A stretch of DNA of 41,659 nucleotides from CBFDBF01 sp050293315 (GTDB taxonomy: Bacteria; Pseudomonadota; Gammaproteobacteria; Chromatiales; Chromatiaceae). Position numbers and translations under genes: made by a program. The notes beneath the pieces are model-generated. The model saw only the letters and a program-made list of their open reading frames with translations, was not told the origin of the DNA and did not search any database. How positions within the stretch are numbered: the first letter of the stretch is position 1; every line of letters begins with the position of its first letter. Positions 33,328-41,659 of this stretch are shown piece by piece. Location: NCBI GenBank assembly GCA_050293315.1, contig JBNKMS010000020.1, forward strand, positions 1 to 41,659, read 5' to 3'.

Positions 33328-35226
33328 TCACTGGCTCAGCATCAGCCTGTTGAGCCGCTGTACAAAGGCTGCCGGGTCCTGCAGCTGCCCGCCCTCGGCC
33401 AGCAGGGCCTGATCGAACAGGATCTTCGCCAGATCGGCGAAGGTATCCTCCTGCCCCTCCTGCTCCATCCGCTCGACCAGAGGGTGGCCTGGATTGACCT
33501 CAAGTATCGGTTGCGATGCCGGTGCCTCCTGCCCCAATTGATGCAGCATGCGCTGCAGATTGGCACTCATATCGTAGTCGCCCACCACCAGACAGGCCGG
33601 GGATTCGGTCAGGCGGTTACTCACCCGAACCTCTTTGACGCTCTCGCCCAGCGCGTTCTGTATCCGCTCCAACAGCCCCTTGTGCTCCTCGGTGGCCCGC
33701 TCCAGCTCCTCCTTGGACTCCTTCTCGTCCAGCTCACCCAGGTCCAGCTGCCCCTTGGCCACCGACTGGATGTGCTTGCCCTTATAGTCGCCAAGATGCG
33801 GCACCAGCCACTCGTCCACCCTATCGGTAAGCAGTAGAACCTCTACATCCTTCTTCTTAAATACCTCCAGGTGAGGGCTATTATTAGCAGCGGCGTAGGT
33901 GTCGGCGGTGATGTAGTAGATCTTCTCCTGCTTCTCCTGCATCCGCCCGATGTATTCGTCCAGTGAGACAGTCTGCCCCGGACCATCCGATTTGGTAGTG
34001 GCAAAACGCAGCAGGCCGGCGATCTTCTCCTTGTTGGCATGGTCCTCGGCCGGACCCTCCTTCAGCACCTTGCCGAACTCCTGCCAGAACTTCTGGTACT
34101 GCTCGCTATCGTCCTTGGCCATCTTCTCCAGCAGGTCCAGTACCCGCTTGGTGTTGGCGCTGCGGATGCTGTCGATCTTCTTGTCGTGCTGCAGGATCTC
34201 GCGCGAGACATTGAGCGGCAGATCATCAGAATCCACCACGCCCTTAACGAAGCGCAGATAACGCGGCATCAACTTATCCGCCTCGTCCATGATGAAGACG
34301 CGGCGCACATACAGTTTCACCCCATGTTTCTGCTCCCGCTCCCACAGATCGAACGGGGCACGTGCCGGAATAAAGAGCAGCGAGGTGTATTCATTTTTCC
34401 CCTCTACCCTGTTATGTGCACGCGCCAGTGGGTCCTCGAAATCGTGGCCGATATGCTTGTAAAACTCGTTGTACTCCTCATCAGAGACATCAGACTTGTT
34501 ACGCATCCAGAGGGCAGTACCCCTGTTTACCTGCTCCCAATCCGGTTCCTTTTTCTTCTCCTTATCCTCGCCGTATAGCTCCTCCAGCATCTCAATGGGG
34601 ATGGCGATATGGTCGGAGAACTTGCTGATGATGGAGCGCAGGCGGTATGGCTCCAGGAACTCATCCTCGCCCTCGCGCAGATGCAGGGTGATATCGGTGC
34701 CGCGCCCCGGCTTCTCCACTGTCTCAATGGTGTAGTCACCCTCGCCGCTGGATTCCCAGCGGACGCCATGTTCCGCCCCCAGGCCGGCCCGGCGGGTCAC
34801 CATGGTCACCTTGTCGGCGACGATGAAGGCGGAGTAGAAGCCAACCCCGAACTGGCCGATGAGCTGGCTATCCTCAGTCTGATCACCGCTCATGGATTCA
34901 AGAAAGCTGCGGGTACCGGAGGTAGCGATTGAGCCGATGATATCGGTGACCTCCTGGCGGTTCATACCGATGCCGTTATCAGAGATGGTGACAGTGCGGC
35001 GCTCCTTGTCCAGGGAGACCCGGATGCGAAGATTTGGCTCCTCTTCGTAGAGGGCGTCGTCTGAGAGAGCCTCAAAGCGGAGCTTTTCCGCCGCATCCGA
35101 TGCGTTGGATACCAACTCCCGCAGGAATATCTCCTTGTTGCTATAGAGTGAACGGATCACCAGATTCAATACCTGGCTCACCTCGGCCTGAAACTCCAGG
35201 GTCTCTTTGTGTTTTGCAACCGCCAT
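33328..35226 (-). CDS. htpG: Chaperone HtpG (Hsp90)
   Basis: HtpG is the bacterial Hsp90, an ATP-driven chaperone. The 632 residues start at the ATG at 35226, twelve bases after GGAGG and giving the family start ETLEFQAEVSQVLNLVIRSLYSNKEIFLRELVSNASDAAEKLRF in shortened register; the open frame extends upstream without support. N-terminal GHKL motifs include DNGIGM, GTIATSG-like SIATSGT and GQFGVGFYSAF; the middle domain has the catalytic-loop arginine in LPLNVSREILQ. It is monocistronic. It diverges from pgm, with about 107 bases between the starts. Confidence 0.97.
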   Translation of the reverse strand: MAVAKHKETLEFQAEVSQVLNLVIRSLYSNKEIFLRELVSNASDAAEKLRFEALSDDALYEEEPNLRIRVSLDKERRTVTISDNGIGMNRQEVTDIIGSIATSGTRSFLESMSGDQTEDSQLIGQFGVGFYSAFIVADKVTMVTRRAGLGAEHGVRWESSGEGDYTIETVEKPGRGTDITLHLREGEDEFLEPYRLRSIISKFSDHIAIPIEMLEELYGEDKEKKKEPDWEQVNRGTALWMRNKSDVSDEEYNEFYKHIGHDFEDPLARAHNRVEGKNEYTSLLFIPARAPFDLWEREQKHGVKLYVRRVFIMDEADKLMPRYLRFVKGVVDSDDLPLNVSREILQHDKKIDSIRSANTKRVLDLLEKMAKDDSEQYQKFWQEFGKVLKEGPAEDHANKEKIAGLLRFATTKSDGPGQTVSLDEYIGRMQEKQEKIYYITADTYAAANNSPHLEVFKKKDVEVLLLTDRVDEWLVPHLGDYKGKHIQSVAKGQLDLGELDEKESKEELERATEEHKGLLERIQNALGESVKEVRVSNRLTESPACLVVGDYDMSANLQRMLHQLGQEAPASQPILEVNPGHPLVERMEQEGQEDTFADLAKILFDQALLAEGGQLQDPAAFVQRLNRLMLSQ

Positions 35227-35333
35227 AATTATCTCAGCCTCCGAATTCCTGTAATATTGGCAATGTAACAGTGGAATAGTCGCATAAGATGTGTCCGGCA
35301 GGTCAGATTTCAACCCCAGGAGCGGGTTAATTA

Positions 35334-37001
35334 TTGAGCGACAGCAATCACAATGGAACCAGCACAGTGCAGATAGAGACAATAGCTACAAAACCATTCA
35401 GCGACCAGCGCCCCGGGACCTCTGGTCTACGCAAAAAGGTCAAGGTGTTCCAGCAAGATCACTACCTGGAGAACTTTGTCCAATCAATCTTTGATACCCA
35501 GACCGACCTCAAGGGTGGATCTCTGGTTATAGGCGGTGATGGACGCTACTACAACCGCGAGGCGATCCAGATCATCATCCGAATGGCGGCAGCCAACAAC
35601 ATCGCCGAGGTGATTGTGGGCCAAGGGGGACTGCTATCTACACCTGCCGCATCCTGCGTCATCCGCAGATACCGGACCCAGGGCGGGATCATACTCTCCG
35701 CCAGTCACAACCCCGGCGGCCCCAATGGCGATTTCGGCATCAAGTTCAATGTTGCAAACGGCGGTCCAGCCCCAGAGGGTGTAACCGATGCAATCTACCA
35801 ACGCACCTTGGAGATCGAACAGTATCTGATCAGTGATGCCGAAGAGATAGACCTGGATGTGATCGGCAACAGCAGCATCGGAGCCACTACTGTAAATATC
35901 ATCGACCCGGTGGACGACTACGCCGAGCTTATGCAGCAGCTGTTCGACTTCGACGCCATCCAGCGGATGCTCAGCTCCGACAGCTTCTCGATGCGCTTCG
36001 ACGCGATGTACGCGATTACCGGCCCCTATGCCAGCCGTATCCTGGAACAGATGCTCGGGGCACCAGAGGGAACAGTCCTGAATGGAGAGCCGTTGGAGGA
36101 TTTTGGTGGCGGCCACCCCGATCCCAACCTGGTGCATGCCCACGAAATCGTGGAGTTGACCCATGGCGCAGAGCCGATTGACTTTGCCGCCGCCTCCGAT
36201 GGCGATGGTGACCGTAACATGATCCTGGGCCGGGAGTTCTTTGTCACCCCCAGCGACAGCCTGGCGATAATCGCGGCCAACGCCCACCTACTCCCCGGAT
36301 ACTCCGGGGGGATCTCCGGCATAGCCCGCTCCATGCCCACCAGCCAGGCGGCCGACCGAGTGGCGGATGCCATGGGTATCGAATGTTATGAGACACCCAC
36401 TGGCTGGAAGTTCTTCGGTAACCTGCTGGACGCCGACAAGATAACCATCTGTGGTGAAGAGAGCTTCGGCACCGGTTCTAACCATGTACGCGAGAAGGAT
36501 GGGCTCTGGGCGGTGCTGTTCTGGCTCAATCTGCTGGCGATAAAACAACAATCTGTGGGCGAGATCGTAGAGGAGCACTGGCGCCAGTACGGACGCAACT
36601 ACTACAGCAGACATGATTACGAAGGTATAGATAAGACGGCGGCTGATGGCCTGATACAACATCTGCAGGAGCAGCTGCCATCCCTGCCTGGAGAAGAGCT
36701 TGGCTCACTTAAAGTCGAGTATGCCGATAACTTCAGCTACAGCGATCCGGTTGATAACAGCCTGTCAGAGAACCAGGGCATACGCATCGGCTTTACTGAC
36801 GGATCAAGGATCGTATTCCGGCTGTCCGGAACCGGCACCGAGGGGGCTACCCTCAGGGTCTATCTGGAGCGATACGAGCCGGATCCAGCCAAGCAGCGGC
36901 AGGAGACTGCCGACGCCATCGCGACCCTGGTGGCTATCGCGGGAGAGCTGGCGCAGATCGAACAGCGTACCGGTCGAAACAAACCGAGTGTTATTACTTA
37001 A
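35334..37001 (+). CDS. pgm: Alpha-phosphoglucomutase
   Basis: Pgm interconverts glucose 1-phosphate and glucose 6-phosphate, feeding glycogen or polysaccharide synthesis. The 555 residues contain TKPFSDQRPGTSGLRKKV near the start, the phospho-serine loop SASHNPGG (Ser124), the Mg site DGDGDRN (288-294) and the sugar loop CGEESFGTGSNH (372-383). The TTG at 35334 has AGGAG eleven bases ahead; a GTG at 35367 with GGAA is an alternative that would better match the family length. It is followed 14 bases later by a dehydrogenase gene. Confidence 0.94.
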   Translation: MSDSNHNGTSTVQIETIATKPFSDQRPGTSGLRKKVKVFQQDHYLENFVQSIFDTQTDLKGGSLVIGGDGRYYNREAIQIIIRMAAANNIAEVIVGQGGLLSTPAASCVIRRYRTQGGIILSASHNPGGPNGDFGIKFNVANGGPAPEGVTDAIYQRTLEIEQYLISDAEEIDLDVIGNSSIGATTVNIIDPVDDYAELMQQLFDFDAIQRMLSSDSFSMRFDAMYAITGPYASRILEQMLGAPEGTVLNGEPLEDFGGGHPDPNLVHAHEIVELTHGAEPIDFAAASDGDGDRNMILGREFFVTPSDSLAIIAANAHLLPGYSGGISGIARSMPTSQAADRVADAMGIECYETPTGWKFFGNLLDADKITICGEESFGTGSNHVREKDGLWAVLFWLNLLAIKQQSVGEIVEEHWRQYGRNYYSRHDYEGIDKTAADGLIQHLQEQLPSLPGEELGSLKVEYADNFSYSDPVDNSLSENQGIRIGFTDGSRIVFRLSGTGTEGATLRVYLERYEPDPAKQRQETADAIATLVAIAGELAQIEQRTGRNKPSVIT

Positions 37002-37015
37002 ATCCGGAGATTAAA

Positions 37016-38425
37016 GTGCAAGAAAGAAGAGTAGATGTAGCAATCATTGGTTCCGGCTCTGCCGGCCTCTACGCCCTGGGTAGAGTTAAGCCATCGGGCA
37101 AGAGCTTTGTGCTGATCAACGGCGGCAAGACCGGGACCACCTGTGCGCGGGTCGGCTGCATGCCCTCCAAGGCGATGATACAGGTGGCGGAGGACTACCA
37201 CCGCATTAGCATACTCGAACGTTATGGGGTGGAGGGCCATGATGACCTTACCCTGGATAGTGAAGAGATGTTTGAGCATGTGCGCGATCTGCGCGACACC
37301 TTTGTTGAGCGGGTACTCTCCAACAGTACCGACAAGATGCCGGATGAGCTGTTCATCTCCGGCTATGCCAGTTTTGTCGAGCCCGGACTGCTACAGGTTA
37401 ATGGAGAGATGGTACGTGCCAACAACATCATCATCGCCACCGGATCGACCCCGGTTATCCCCGCAGCGTGGAGAGAGTTCGGCGACCGCATCATCACTAC
37501 CGACGACATCTTCGAACTGGAGGAGTTGCCGCAGTCGCTAGCCGTCATCGGCCTTGGGGCCATCGGTCTGGAGTTAGGTCAATCACTTGCGCGCATGGGA
37601 GTCGAGGTAACAGGATTCGATATCCTCGAGACCATCGCCGGTATCAGCGACCCGGAGGTTGCGCAGATGGCGATCAAGGCGATCGGCAGGGAGATGGATC
37701 TGCATCTGGGGGCAGCAGCCGAGATCACCCACGAGGGGGAGATGCTGCGGGTAACCGCTGGTGACCAATCGGTGCTGGTGGAGCGAGTATTGGCCAGCCT
37801 TGGGCGCAGACCCAACCTACAGGAGCTGGCTCTGGAGAACAGCGGGCTGGAGCTGGATGAGCGTGGAGTGCCGCTGTTTGACCCCAACACCATGCGGTGT
37901 GGCGACTCCCGCATATTTATCGCCGGTGATGTCAACGCCGAGCGTCAGCTACTCCACGAGGCGGGGGATGAGGGACGGATCGCCGGACACAACGCCTGCC
38001 TGGAAACCCCTGAAGCATTCAGACGCAAGACGCCTATCGGGATCGTCTTCTGCGACCCCAATATCGCCAGCGCCGGGGCCCGCTGGTCGGAGCTTGATCC
38101 CGCCACCACCGCTGTGGGCAAGGTCGATTTTGCCCCGGTGGGACGCGCCCTGATCATGGGCAAGAACCGCGGCATCCTGCGGCTCTATGCCGACAAGAAA
38201 AGCGGCCGCCTGCTGGGGGCAGAGATGTTCTGCGCCCGGGCGGAACACCTTGCACACCTGCTTGCATGGTCTATCCAGCAGGGAATGAGCGTGGGAGAGA
38301 TGCTGCAGATGCCCTTCTACCACCCAGTACTGGAGGAGGCGATGCAGGCAGCGCTGTATGACTGCTATGAGGCGGTTGAAAACAAAAATGCAGGACCGAT
38401 TACGGAGCTACAGCCGCTGGAGTGA
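37016..38425 (+). CDS. Dihydrolipoyl-dehydrogenase-like flavoprotein
   Basis: This 469-residue protein is a pyridine nucleotide-disulfide oxidoreductase. FAD binding is shown by GSGSAG (12-17), the redox disulfide by TTCARVGCMPSKA (Cys43, Cys48), NAD(P) binding by GLGAIGLELGQSL, the second FAD motif by IFIAGDVN, and the catalytic His436-Glu441 dyad by YHPVLEEA. These make it catalytically complete and closest to lipoamide dehydrogenases. It starts with GTG after GGAGA. No 2-oxoacid dehydrogenase E1 or E2 gene is near; it is coupled to pgm instead. Mercuric reductase-like or another dithiol substrate cannot be excluded. Confidence 0.85.
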   Translation: MQERRVDVAIIGSGSAGLYALGRVKPSGKSFVLINGGKTGTTCARVGCMPSKAMIQVAEDYHRISILERYGVEGHDDLTLDSEEMFEHVRDLRDTFVERVLSNSTDKMPDELFISGYASFVEPGLLQVNGEMVRANNIIIATGSTPVIPAAWREFGDRIITTDDIFELEELPQSLAVIGLGAIGLELGQSLARMGVEVTGFDILETIAGISDPEVAQMAIKAIGREMDLHLGAAAEITHEGEMLRVTAGDQSVLVERVLASLGRRPNLQELALENSGLELDERGVPLFDPNTMRCGDSRIFIAGDVNAERQLLHEAGDEGRIAGHNACLETPEAFRRKTPIGIVFCDPNIASAGARWSELDPATTAVGKVDFAPVGRALIMGKNRGILRLYADKKSGRLLGAEMFCARAEHLAHLLAWSIQQGMSVGEMLQMPFYHPVLEEAMQAALYDCYEAVENKNAGPITELQPLE

Positions 38426-38435
38426 TTTTTCACTT

Positions 38436-39512
38436 TCACTCTTCTGGTTCCTCCTCTTTAGGAGGCACCAATGCCGCCCTGCCCAGTCTCTGTTCGATAT
38501 CCGCCGCCTCTGCCTCAACCGCTTGCAGGGTCTTTTGTAGCGCCAGCCACTTTGGGTTTAGTTCGACTGCCCGTTTCAGATCGCTGATGGTGGCAGGATA
38601 ATCATTTTTACGTTTATGGATCCGGGCACGGGCGTAATAGATGGTCGCGGCATTCTTGGAATCAAGCCTGCCGCTATCCAACACCTCGCTATAGATGCTG
38701 GCCGCTGCATCGTAGTCACCCCTCTTTTCGGCCGCTATCCCCTGTTTGAAACGGCCATAAGTCTGCTGAAAAGCACGTGCCTCAAGCAGACTCTTCTGCG
38801 CCTTTTCCCAGCCCGGCTTTAACTCTAGCGCCTTCTCGTAATCTGCAGTTGCGAGGCTATATTCACGCCGAGCTACATAGGCGTTAGCGCGATTAAAATA
38901 GGCCGCGACATGTTCTGGCTGCAGCTCAATAACTTTTGAGTAATCTGCAATCCCGGATTCAAGCTTGCCCAGCATGGAGTAGGCACTGCCACGGTTGTAG
39001 TAGCTGGAGACATATTCTGGATTCAGCTCTATCGCCTTATCGTAGTCCTTGATGGCGGCAATCGCATCGCGCTGCGCCAGATAGCTGTTGCCCCGGTTGT
39101 AGTAGGTAACAAACAGGGGATAACGCGCCCCGGCCAGCGCATCACTCTCCAGCAGTTTGGTGTAGAAACGGACGGCAAGTCGATGCTCACCACGCTTTTT
39201 CGCCTCCTCTGCCGCACTAAAGTTCTTCTCTCTAAGGGCTGCGCCGGCCTCTATCCTCGCTAGAGTCTGTCGCGCCTCCTGCAGCTTAGGATCAAGCTTG
39301 AGTGCCTGGCGATACTCTGTCGTTGCCGCCTCATAATCGCCCGCATGCAACAGGGCCTTGGCCTTTTTCAGATGCGCTAATGGGGTCTCTGCCTGCTGCT
39401 CACTGTTGCTATCTTCGGGGTGTGATTGACCTGAATTGATCGGCTCCGCGCTCACAGGGCCCATACCCGAGAACAGCAGCCCAGAGATAACAAGCCACAC
39501 TATCTTGCGCAT
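38436..39512 (-). CDS. Secreted TPR-repeat protein
   Basis: The 358 residues begin with a signal peptide (cleavage near PVSA-EP, about residue 22) and contain roughly eight TPR units in two blocks, for example AKALLHAGDYEAATTEYRQALKLDP, YNRGNSYLAQRDAIAAIKDYDKAIELNP and AYFNRANAYVARREYSLATADYEKAL (each cited in part). The C-terminus is acidic (PKEEEPEE). A periplasmic scaffold role is likely, but partner and pathway are unknown. It converges with the flavoprotein gene with ten bases between them. Confidence 0.8.
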   Translation of the reverse strand: MRKIVWLVISGLLFSGMGPVSAEPINSGQSHPEDSNSEQQAETPLAHLKKAKALLHAGDYEAATTEYRQALKLDPKLQEARQTLARIEAGAALREKNFSAAEEAKKRGEHRLAVRFYTKLLESDALAGARYPLFVTYYNRGNSYLAQRDAIAAIKDYDKAIELNPEYVSSYYNRGSAYSMLGKLESGIADYSKVIELQPEHVAAYFNRANAYVARREYSLATADYEKALELKPGWEKAQKSLLEARAFQQTYGRFKQGIAAEKRGDYDAAASIYSEVLDSGRLDSKNAATIYYARARIHKRKNDYPATISDLKRAVELNPKWLALQKTLQAVEAEAADIEQRLGRAALVPPKEEEPEE

Positions 39513-39653
39513 CTAATACTCCATATCAGGTGAATCGCTATACCCTACCACTGCATAGACCCTACATCTATATAGGTAGTTGCAGGTTTGTATTTACAAA
39601 CGGCCTCTAAGTTCGTAGGGTGTGCCCTATTTCAATTACAGGTAACAGAGCAG

Positions 39654-41321
39654 ATGGCCCAATACATCTACACCATGAACCGGGTTGGCAAGATTGTGCC
39701 CCCTAAGCGCGTCATCCTGAGGGATATCTCACTCTCATTTTTTCCCGGCGCCAAGATCGGCGTGCTTGGACTGAACGGGGCCGGCAAGTCCTCCCTACTG
39801 CGGATTATGGCCGGTGTAGACACCGAGATTGAGGGTGAGGCCAGGCCGCAGCCTGGGATCAAGGTGGGATATCTCCCCCAGGAGCCGCAACTAGATCCAA
39901 ACAAGGACGTAAGGGGCAACGTGGAGGAGGCGCTGGGCGAGGTCACCGAGGCGCTGAAGGAGTTGGAGGCGGTCTACGCCGCCTACGCCGAACCGGATGC
40001 CGATTTTGATGCCCTGGCAAAGCGGCAGGCAGAGCTGGAGAACATCATAGAGGTGGGTGATGGGCACAACCTTGATCGTACTCTGGATGTGGCCGCTGAC
40101 GCACTGCGTCTCCCCCCGTGGGATGCAGATGTCACCACCCTCTCCGGTGGTGAGCGCCGCCGGGTAGCACTCTGCCGTCTTCTTTTAGAGAAACCAGACA
40201 TGCTGCTGCTGGACGAGCCGACCAACCATCTGGATGCTGAGTCGGTGGCCTGGCTGGAGCGTTTTCTGCACGACTACCCGGGCACTGTGGTGGCGGTGAC
40301 CCATGATCGCTACTTTCTCGACAACGTCGCCGGCTGGATCCTGGAGCTTGATAGAGGCCACGGTATCCCGTGGGAGGGCAACTACTCATCCTGGCTGGAG
40401 CAGAAAGAGCAGCGTCTGGAGCTGGAGCAGAAGCAGGAGTCGGCCCGCATCAAGAGCATGAAACACGAGTTGGAGTGGGTACGCTCTAACCCCAAGGGGC
40501 GTCACGCCAAGAGCAAGGCGCGGCTGCAGCGCTTTGATGAACTCCAGAGCCAGGAGTTCCAGAAGCGGAGTGAGACCAACGAGATCTATATCCCGCCGGG
40601 TGATCGTCTGGGTGATCTGGTGATTGAAGCCAAAGGTCTGAAAAAGGCGTTTGGCGATCAGGTGCTTTATGAGGACCTCTCTTTCAACCTCCCCAAGGGT
40701 GGCATCGTCGGTATCATCGGACCCAACGGTGCGGGTAAGACCACCCTGTTCCGCATGATTACCGGAGAGGAGCAGCCGGATGGCGGTGAGATGCGCATCG
40801 GTGAGACGGTCAAGGTCGCCTATGTCGACCAGTCGCGTGACTCCCTGGATGACAGTAAAACCGCCTGGGAGGAGATCTCTGGCGGCGCCGATATCCTCAC
40901 TGTCGGTAATTACGAATTCAACTCCCGCGCCTGGCTCAGTCGCTTCAACTTCAAGGGTACCGACCAGCAGAAGCGGGTGGGCGATCTCTCGGGTGGTGAG
41001 CGCAACCGGCTGCATCTGGCCAAGCTGCTACAGAGTGGCGGTAACCTGCTACTACTCGACGAACCCACCAACGATCTCGATGTAGAGACCCTGCGGGCCC
41101 TGGAAGAGGCACTACTTACCTTCCCCGGCTGTGCCGTCATCATCTCCCATGACCGCTGGTTCCTGGATCGTATCGCCACCCATATCCTCGCCTTCGAGGG
41201 GGACTCACAGACAGTCTGGTTTGAGGGCAACTACGCCGATTACGAAGAGGATCGCAAACGGCGGTTGGGGGCGGATGCGGATCAGCCACATCGTATTAAG
41301 TATAAGAGGATTGATGCCTGA
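39654..41321 (+). CDS. ettA: Energy-dependent translational throttle protein EttA
   Basis: EttA is an ABC-F protein that binds the ribosomal E site and gates entry into elongation according to ATP/ADP. The 555 residues (start at ATG 39654, exactly the enteric length; the open frame extends upstream without support) have two ATPase domains: Walker A GLNGAGKS (39-46) with signature LSGGERRR, then GPNGAGKTT with LSGGERNR. The arm and P-site-tRNA interaction linker (about 245-325, rich in Lys, Glu and Arg) separate them. It is not in an obvious operon. Confidence 0.96.
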   Translation: MAQYIYTMNRVGKIVPPKRVILRDISLSFFPGAKIGVLGLNGAGKSSLLRIMAGVDTEIEGEARPQPGIKVGYLPQEPQLDPNKDVRGNVEEALGEVTEALKELEAVYAAYAEPDADFDALAKRQAELENIIEVGDGHNLDRTLDVAADALRLPPWDADVTTLSGGERRRVALCRLLLEKPDMLLLDEPTNHLDAESVAWLERFLHDYPGTVVAVTHDRYFLDNVAGWILELDRGHGIPWEGNYSSWLEQKEQRLELEQKQESARIKSMKHELEWVRSNPKGRHAKSKARLQRFDELQSQEFQKRSETNEIYIPPGDRLGDLVIEAKGLKKAFGDQVLYEDLSFNLPKGGIVGIIGPNGAGKTTLFRMITGEEQPDGGEMRIGETVKVAYVDQSRDSLDDSKTAWEEISGGADILTVGNYEFNSRAWLSRFNFKGTDQQKRVGDLSGGERNRLHLAKLLQSGGNLLLLDEPTNDLDVETLRALEEALLTFPGCAVIISHDRWFLDRIATHILAFEGDSQTVWFEGNYADYEEDRKRRLGADADQPHRIKYKRIDA

Positions 41322-41333
41322 TCAATCCATGTC

Positions 41334-41356
41334 ATCCCGCGGCTTGACCGCGGGAT
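41334..41356. repeat. Palindromic repeat of the atcccgcg family, copy 2
   Basis: Perfect 9-bp arms (atcccgcgg / ccgcgggat) around a 5-base loop, 12 bases after the ettA stop. It is the same element as 25411-25433 in opposite orientation, and may help end the ettA transcript. Confidence 0.8.
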
Positions 41357-41493
41357 CCAAAGGCTGATTTATAATTCTGGCAATCAATTTCGCAGCCTCT
41401 GCGATTATTCAATCTCCCCATTGATGAATCAGTAGTCAATTTCGTAGCCTTTAGAGTTAATAGCATTTCTTATACTCCGAGCAAAGGCTACGA

Positions 41494-41527
41494 GCCTATT
41501 TCTTTTGCTTGTCCAAAAGAAATAGGC
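41494..41527. repeat. 13-bp perfect inverted repeat
   Basis: gcctatttctttt and aaaagaaataggc flank an 8-base loop. No regulated gene follows inside the window. It resembles an intergenic repeat rather than a terminator, since the T-run is inside the stem. Confidence 0.8.
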
Positions 41528-41659
41528 GAAAGAAAAAGACACTCCACGACTTGCCACTACGTGGTTCCCTCCGTTCCTCACCGCCCCAGGGGCTCCAGCG
41601 AAGGGATATCCCTATCCCTCGCTGGAGGCGCCGCGTCCATGCGGCGCCCCTACGGGCCT

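Larger units (their letters stand above)
41322..41659. other. Gene-free right end made of palindromic repeats
   Basis: No credible gene is present after ettA. The stretch consists of the atcccgcg palindrome (41334-41356), a 13-bp hairpin (41494-41527) and further inverted repeats near 41590-41650 (ccagcga / tcgctgg and ggcgccgc / gcggcgcc). It looks like a repeat mosaic that continues beyond the window. Confidence 0.7.

Noticed and set aside
35227..35382. N-terminal extension of htpG by 52 residues
   Set aside because: It does not resemble Hsp90, and GGAGG precedes the ATG at 35226.
39586..39601. Palindrome gtttgta-tt-tacaaac upstream of ettA
   Set aside because: A 7-bp stem of A/T-rich sequence is weak evidence for an operator, and no regulator is suggested.

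Overview
The window reads as a chromosome segment of a diazotrophic gammaproteobacterium, probably a sulfur-oxidising relative of the Chromatiales/Sedimenticolaceae. The evidence is a nifLA regulatory pair beside molybdate transport, a SulP anion transporter, a TauE/SafE exporter and a periplasmic rhodanese, and the gammaproteobacterial rlmN-pilW-rodZ / hisS-yfgM-bamB-der block. The host is inferred from gene content only; no rRNA or tRNA gene was seen.

Left part (1-9.5 kb). The left edge carries the first codons of a probable IS110-type transposase, then a HigBA toxin-antitoxin pair whose promoter contains a perfect palindrome. A repeat cluster with an 11-copy hexamer array precedes nifL-nifA (minus strand). 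Divergent from it is modABC (plus strand). The shared intergenic region holds two outward-facing sigma-54 promoters and two TGT-N10-ACA NifA sites between them, so nitrogen-fixation control and molybdenum supply look wired together. NifL is short: it appears to lack the N-terminal FAD/PAS redox domain. Next come a TfpX/TfpZ-type membrane protein, a CitE-like lyase and a secreted rhodanese.

Middle part (9.7-18.6 kb). The most unusual locus is on the minus strand: creB-like regulator, creC-like kinase, a secreted VIT/VWA protein ending in a PEP-CTERM-like sorting signal, an exosortase with its Cys-Arg-His triad, and a divergent cis-prenyltransferase abutting the exosortase gene. It looks like a self-contained one-substrate exosortase system with its own polyprenyl synthase and two-component regulator. 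The leader of the target gene carries four 5-mers at exact 11-bp spacing and a hairpin that would bury the ribosome binding site. SulP and TauE/SafE transporters lie upstream.

Right part (18.6-41.7 kb). This is mostly core: guaB-guaA, xseA, glutamate dehydrogenase, an AT-rich orphan gene, der, bamB, yfgM, hisS, then rodZ, pilW, rlmN (ispG is absent from its usual place between rodZ and hisS), htpG, pgm with a dihydrolipoyl-dehydrogenase-like gene, a secreted TPR protein and ettA. The window ends in a mosaic of palindromic repeats. Several hairpin repeat families recur in the intergenic spaces.
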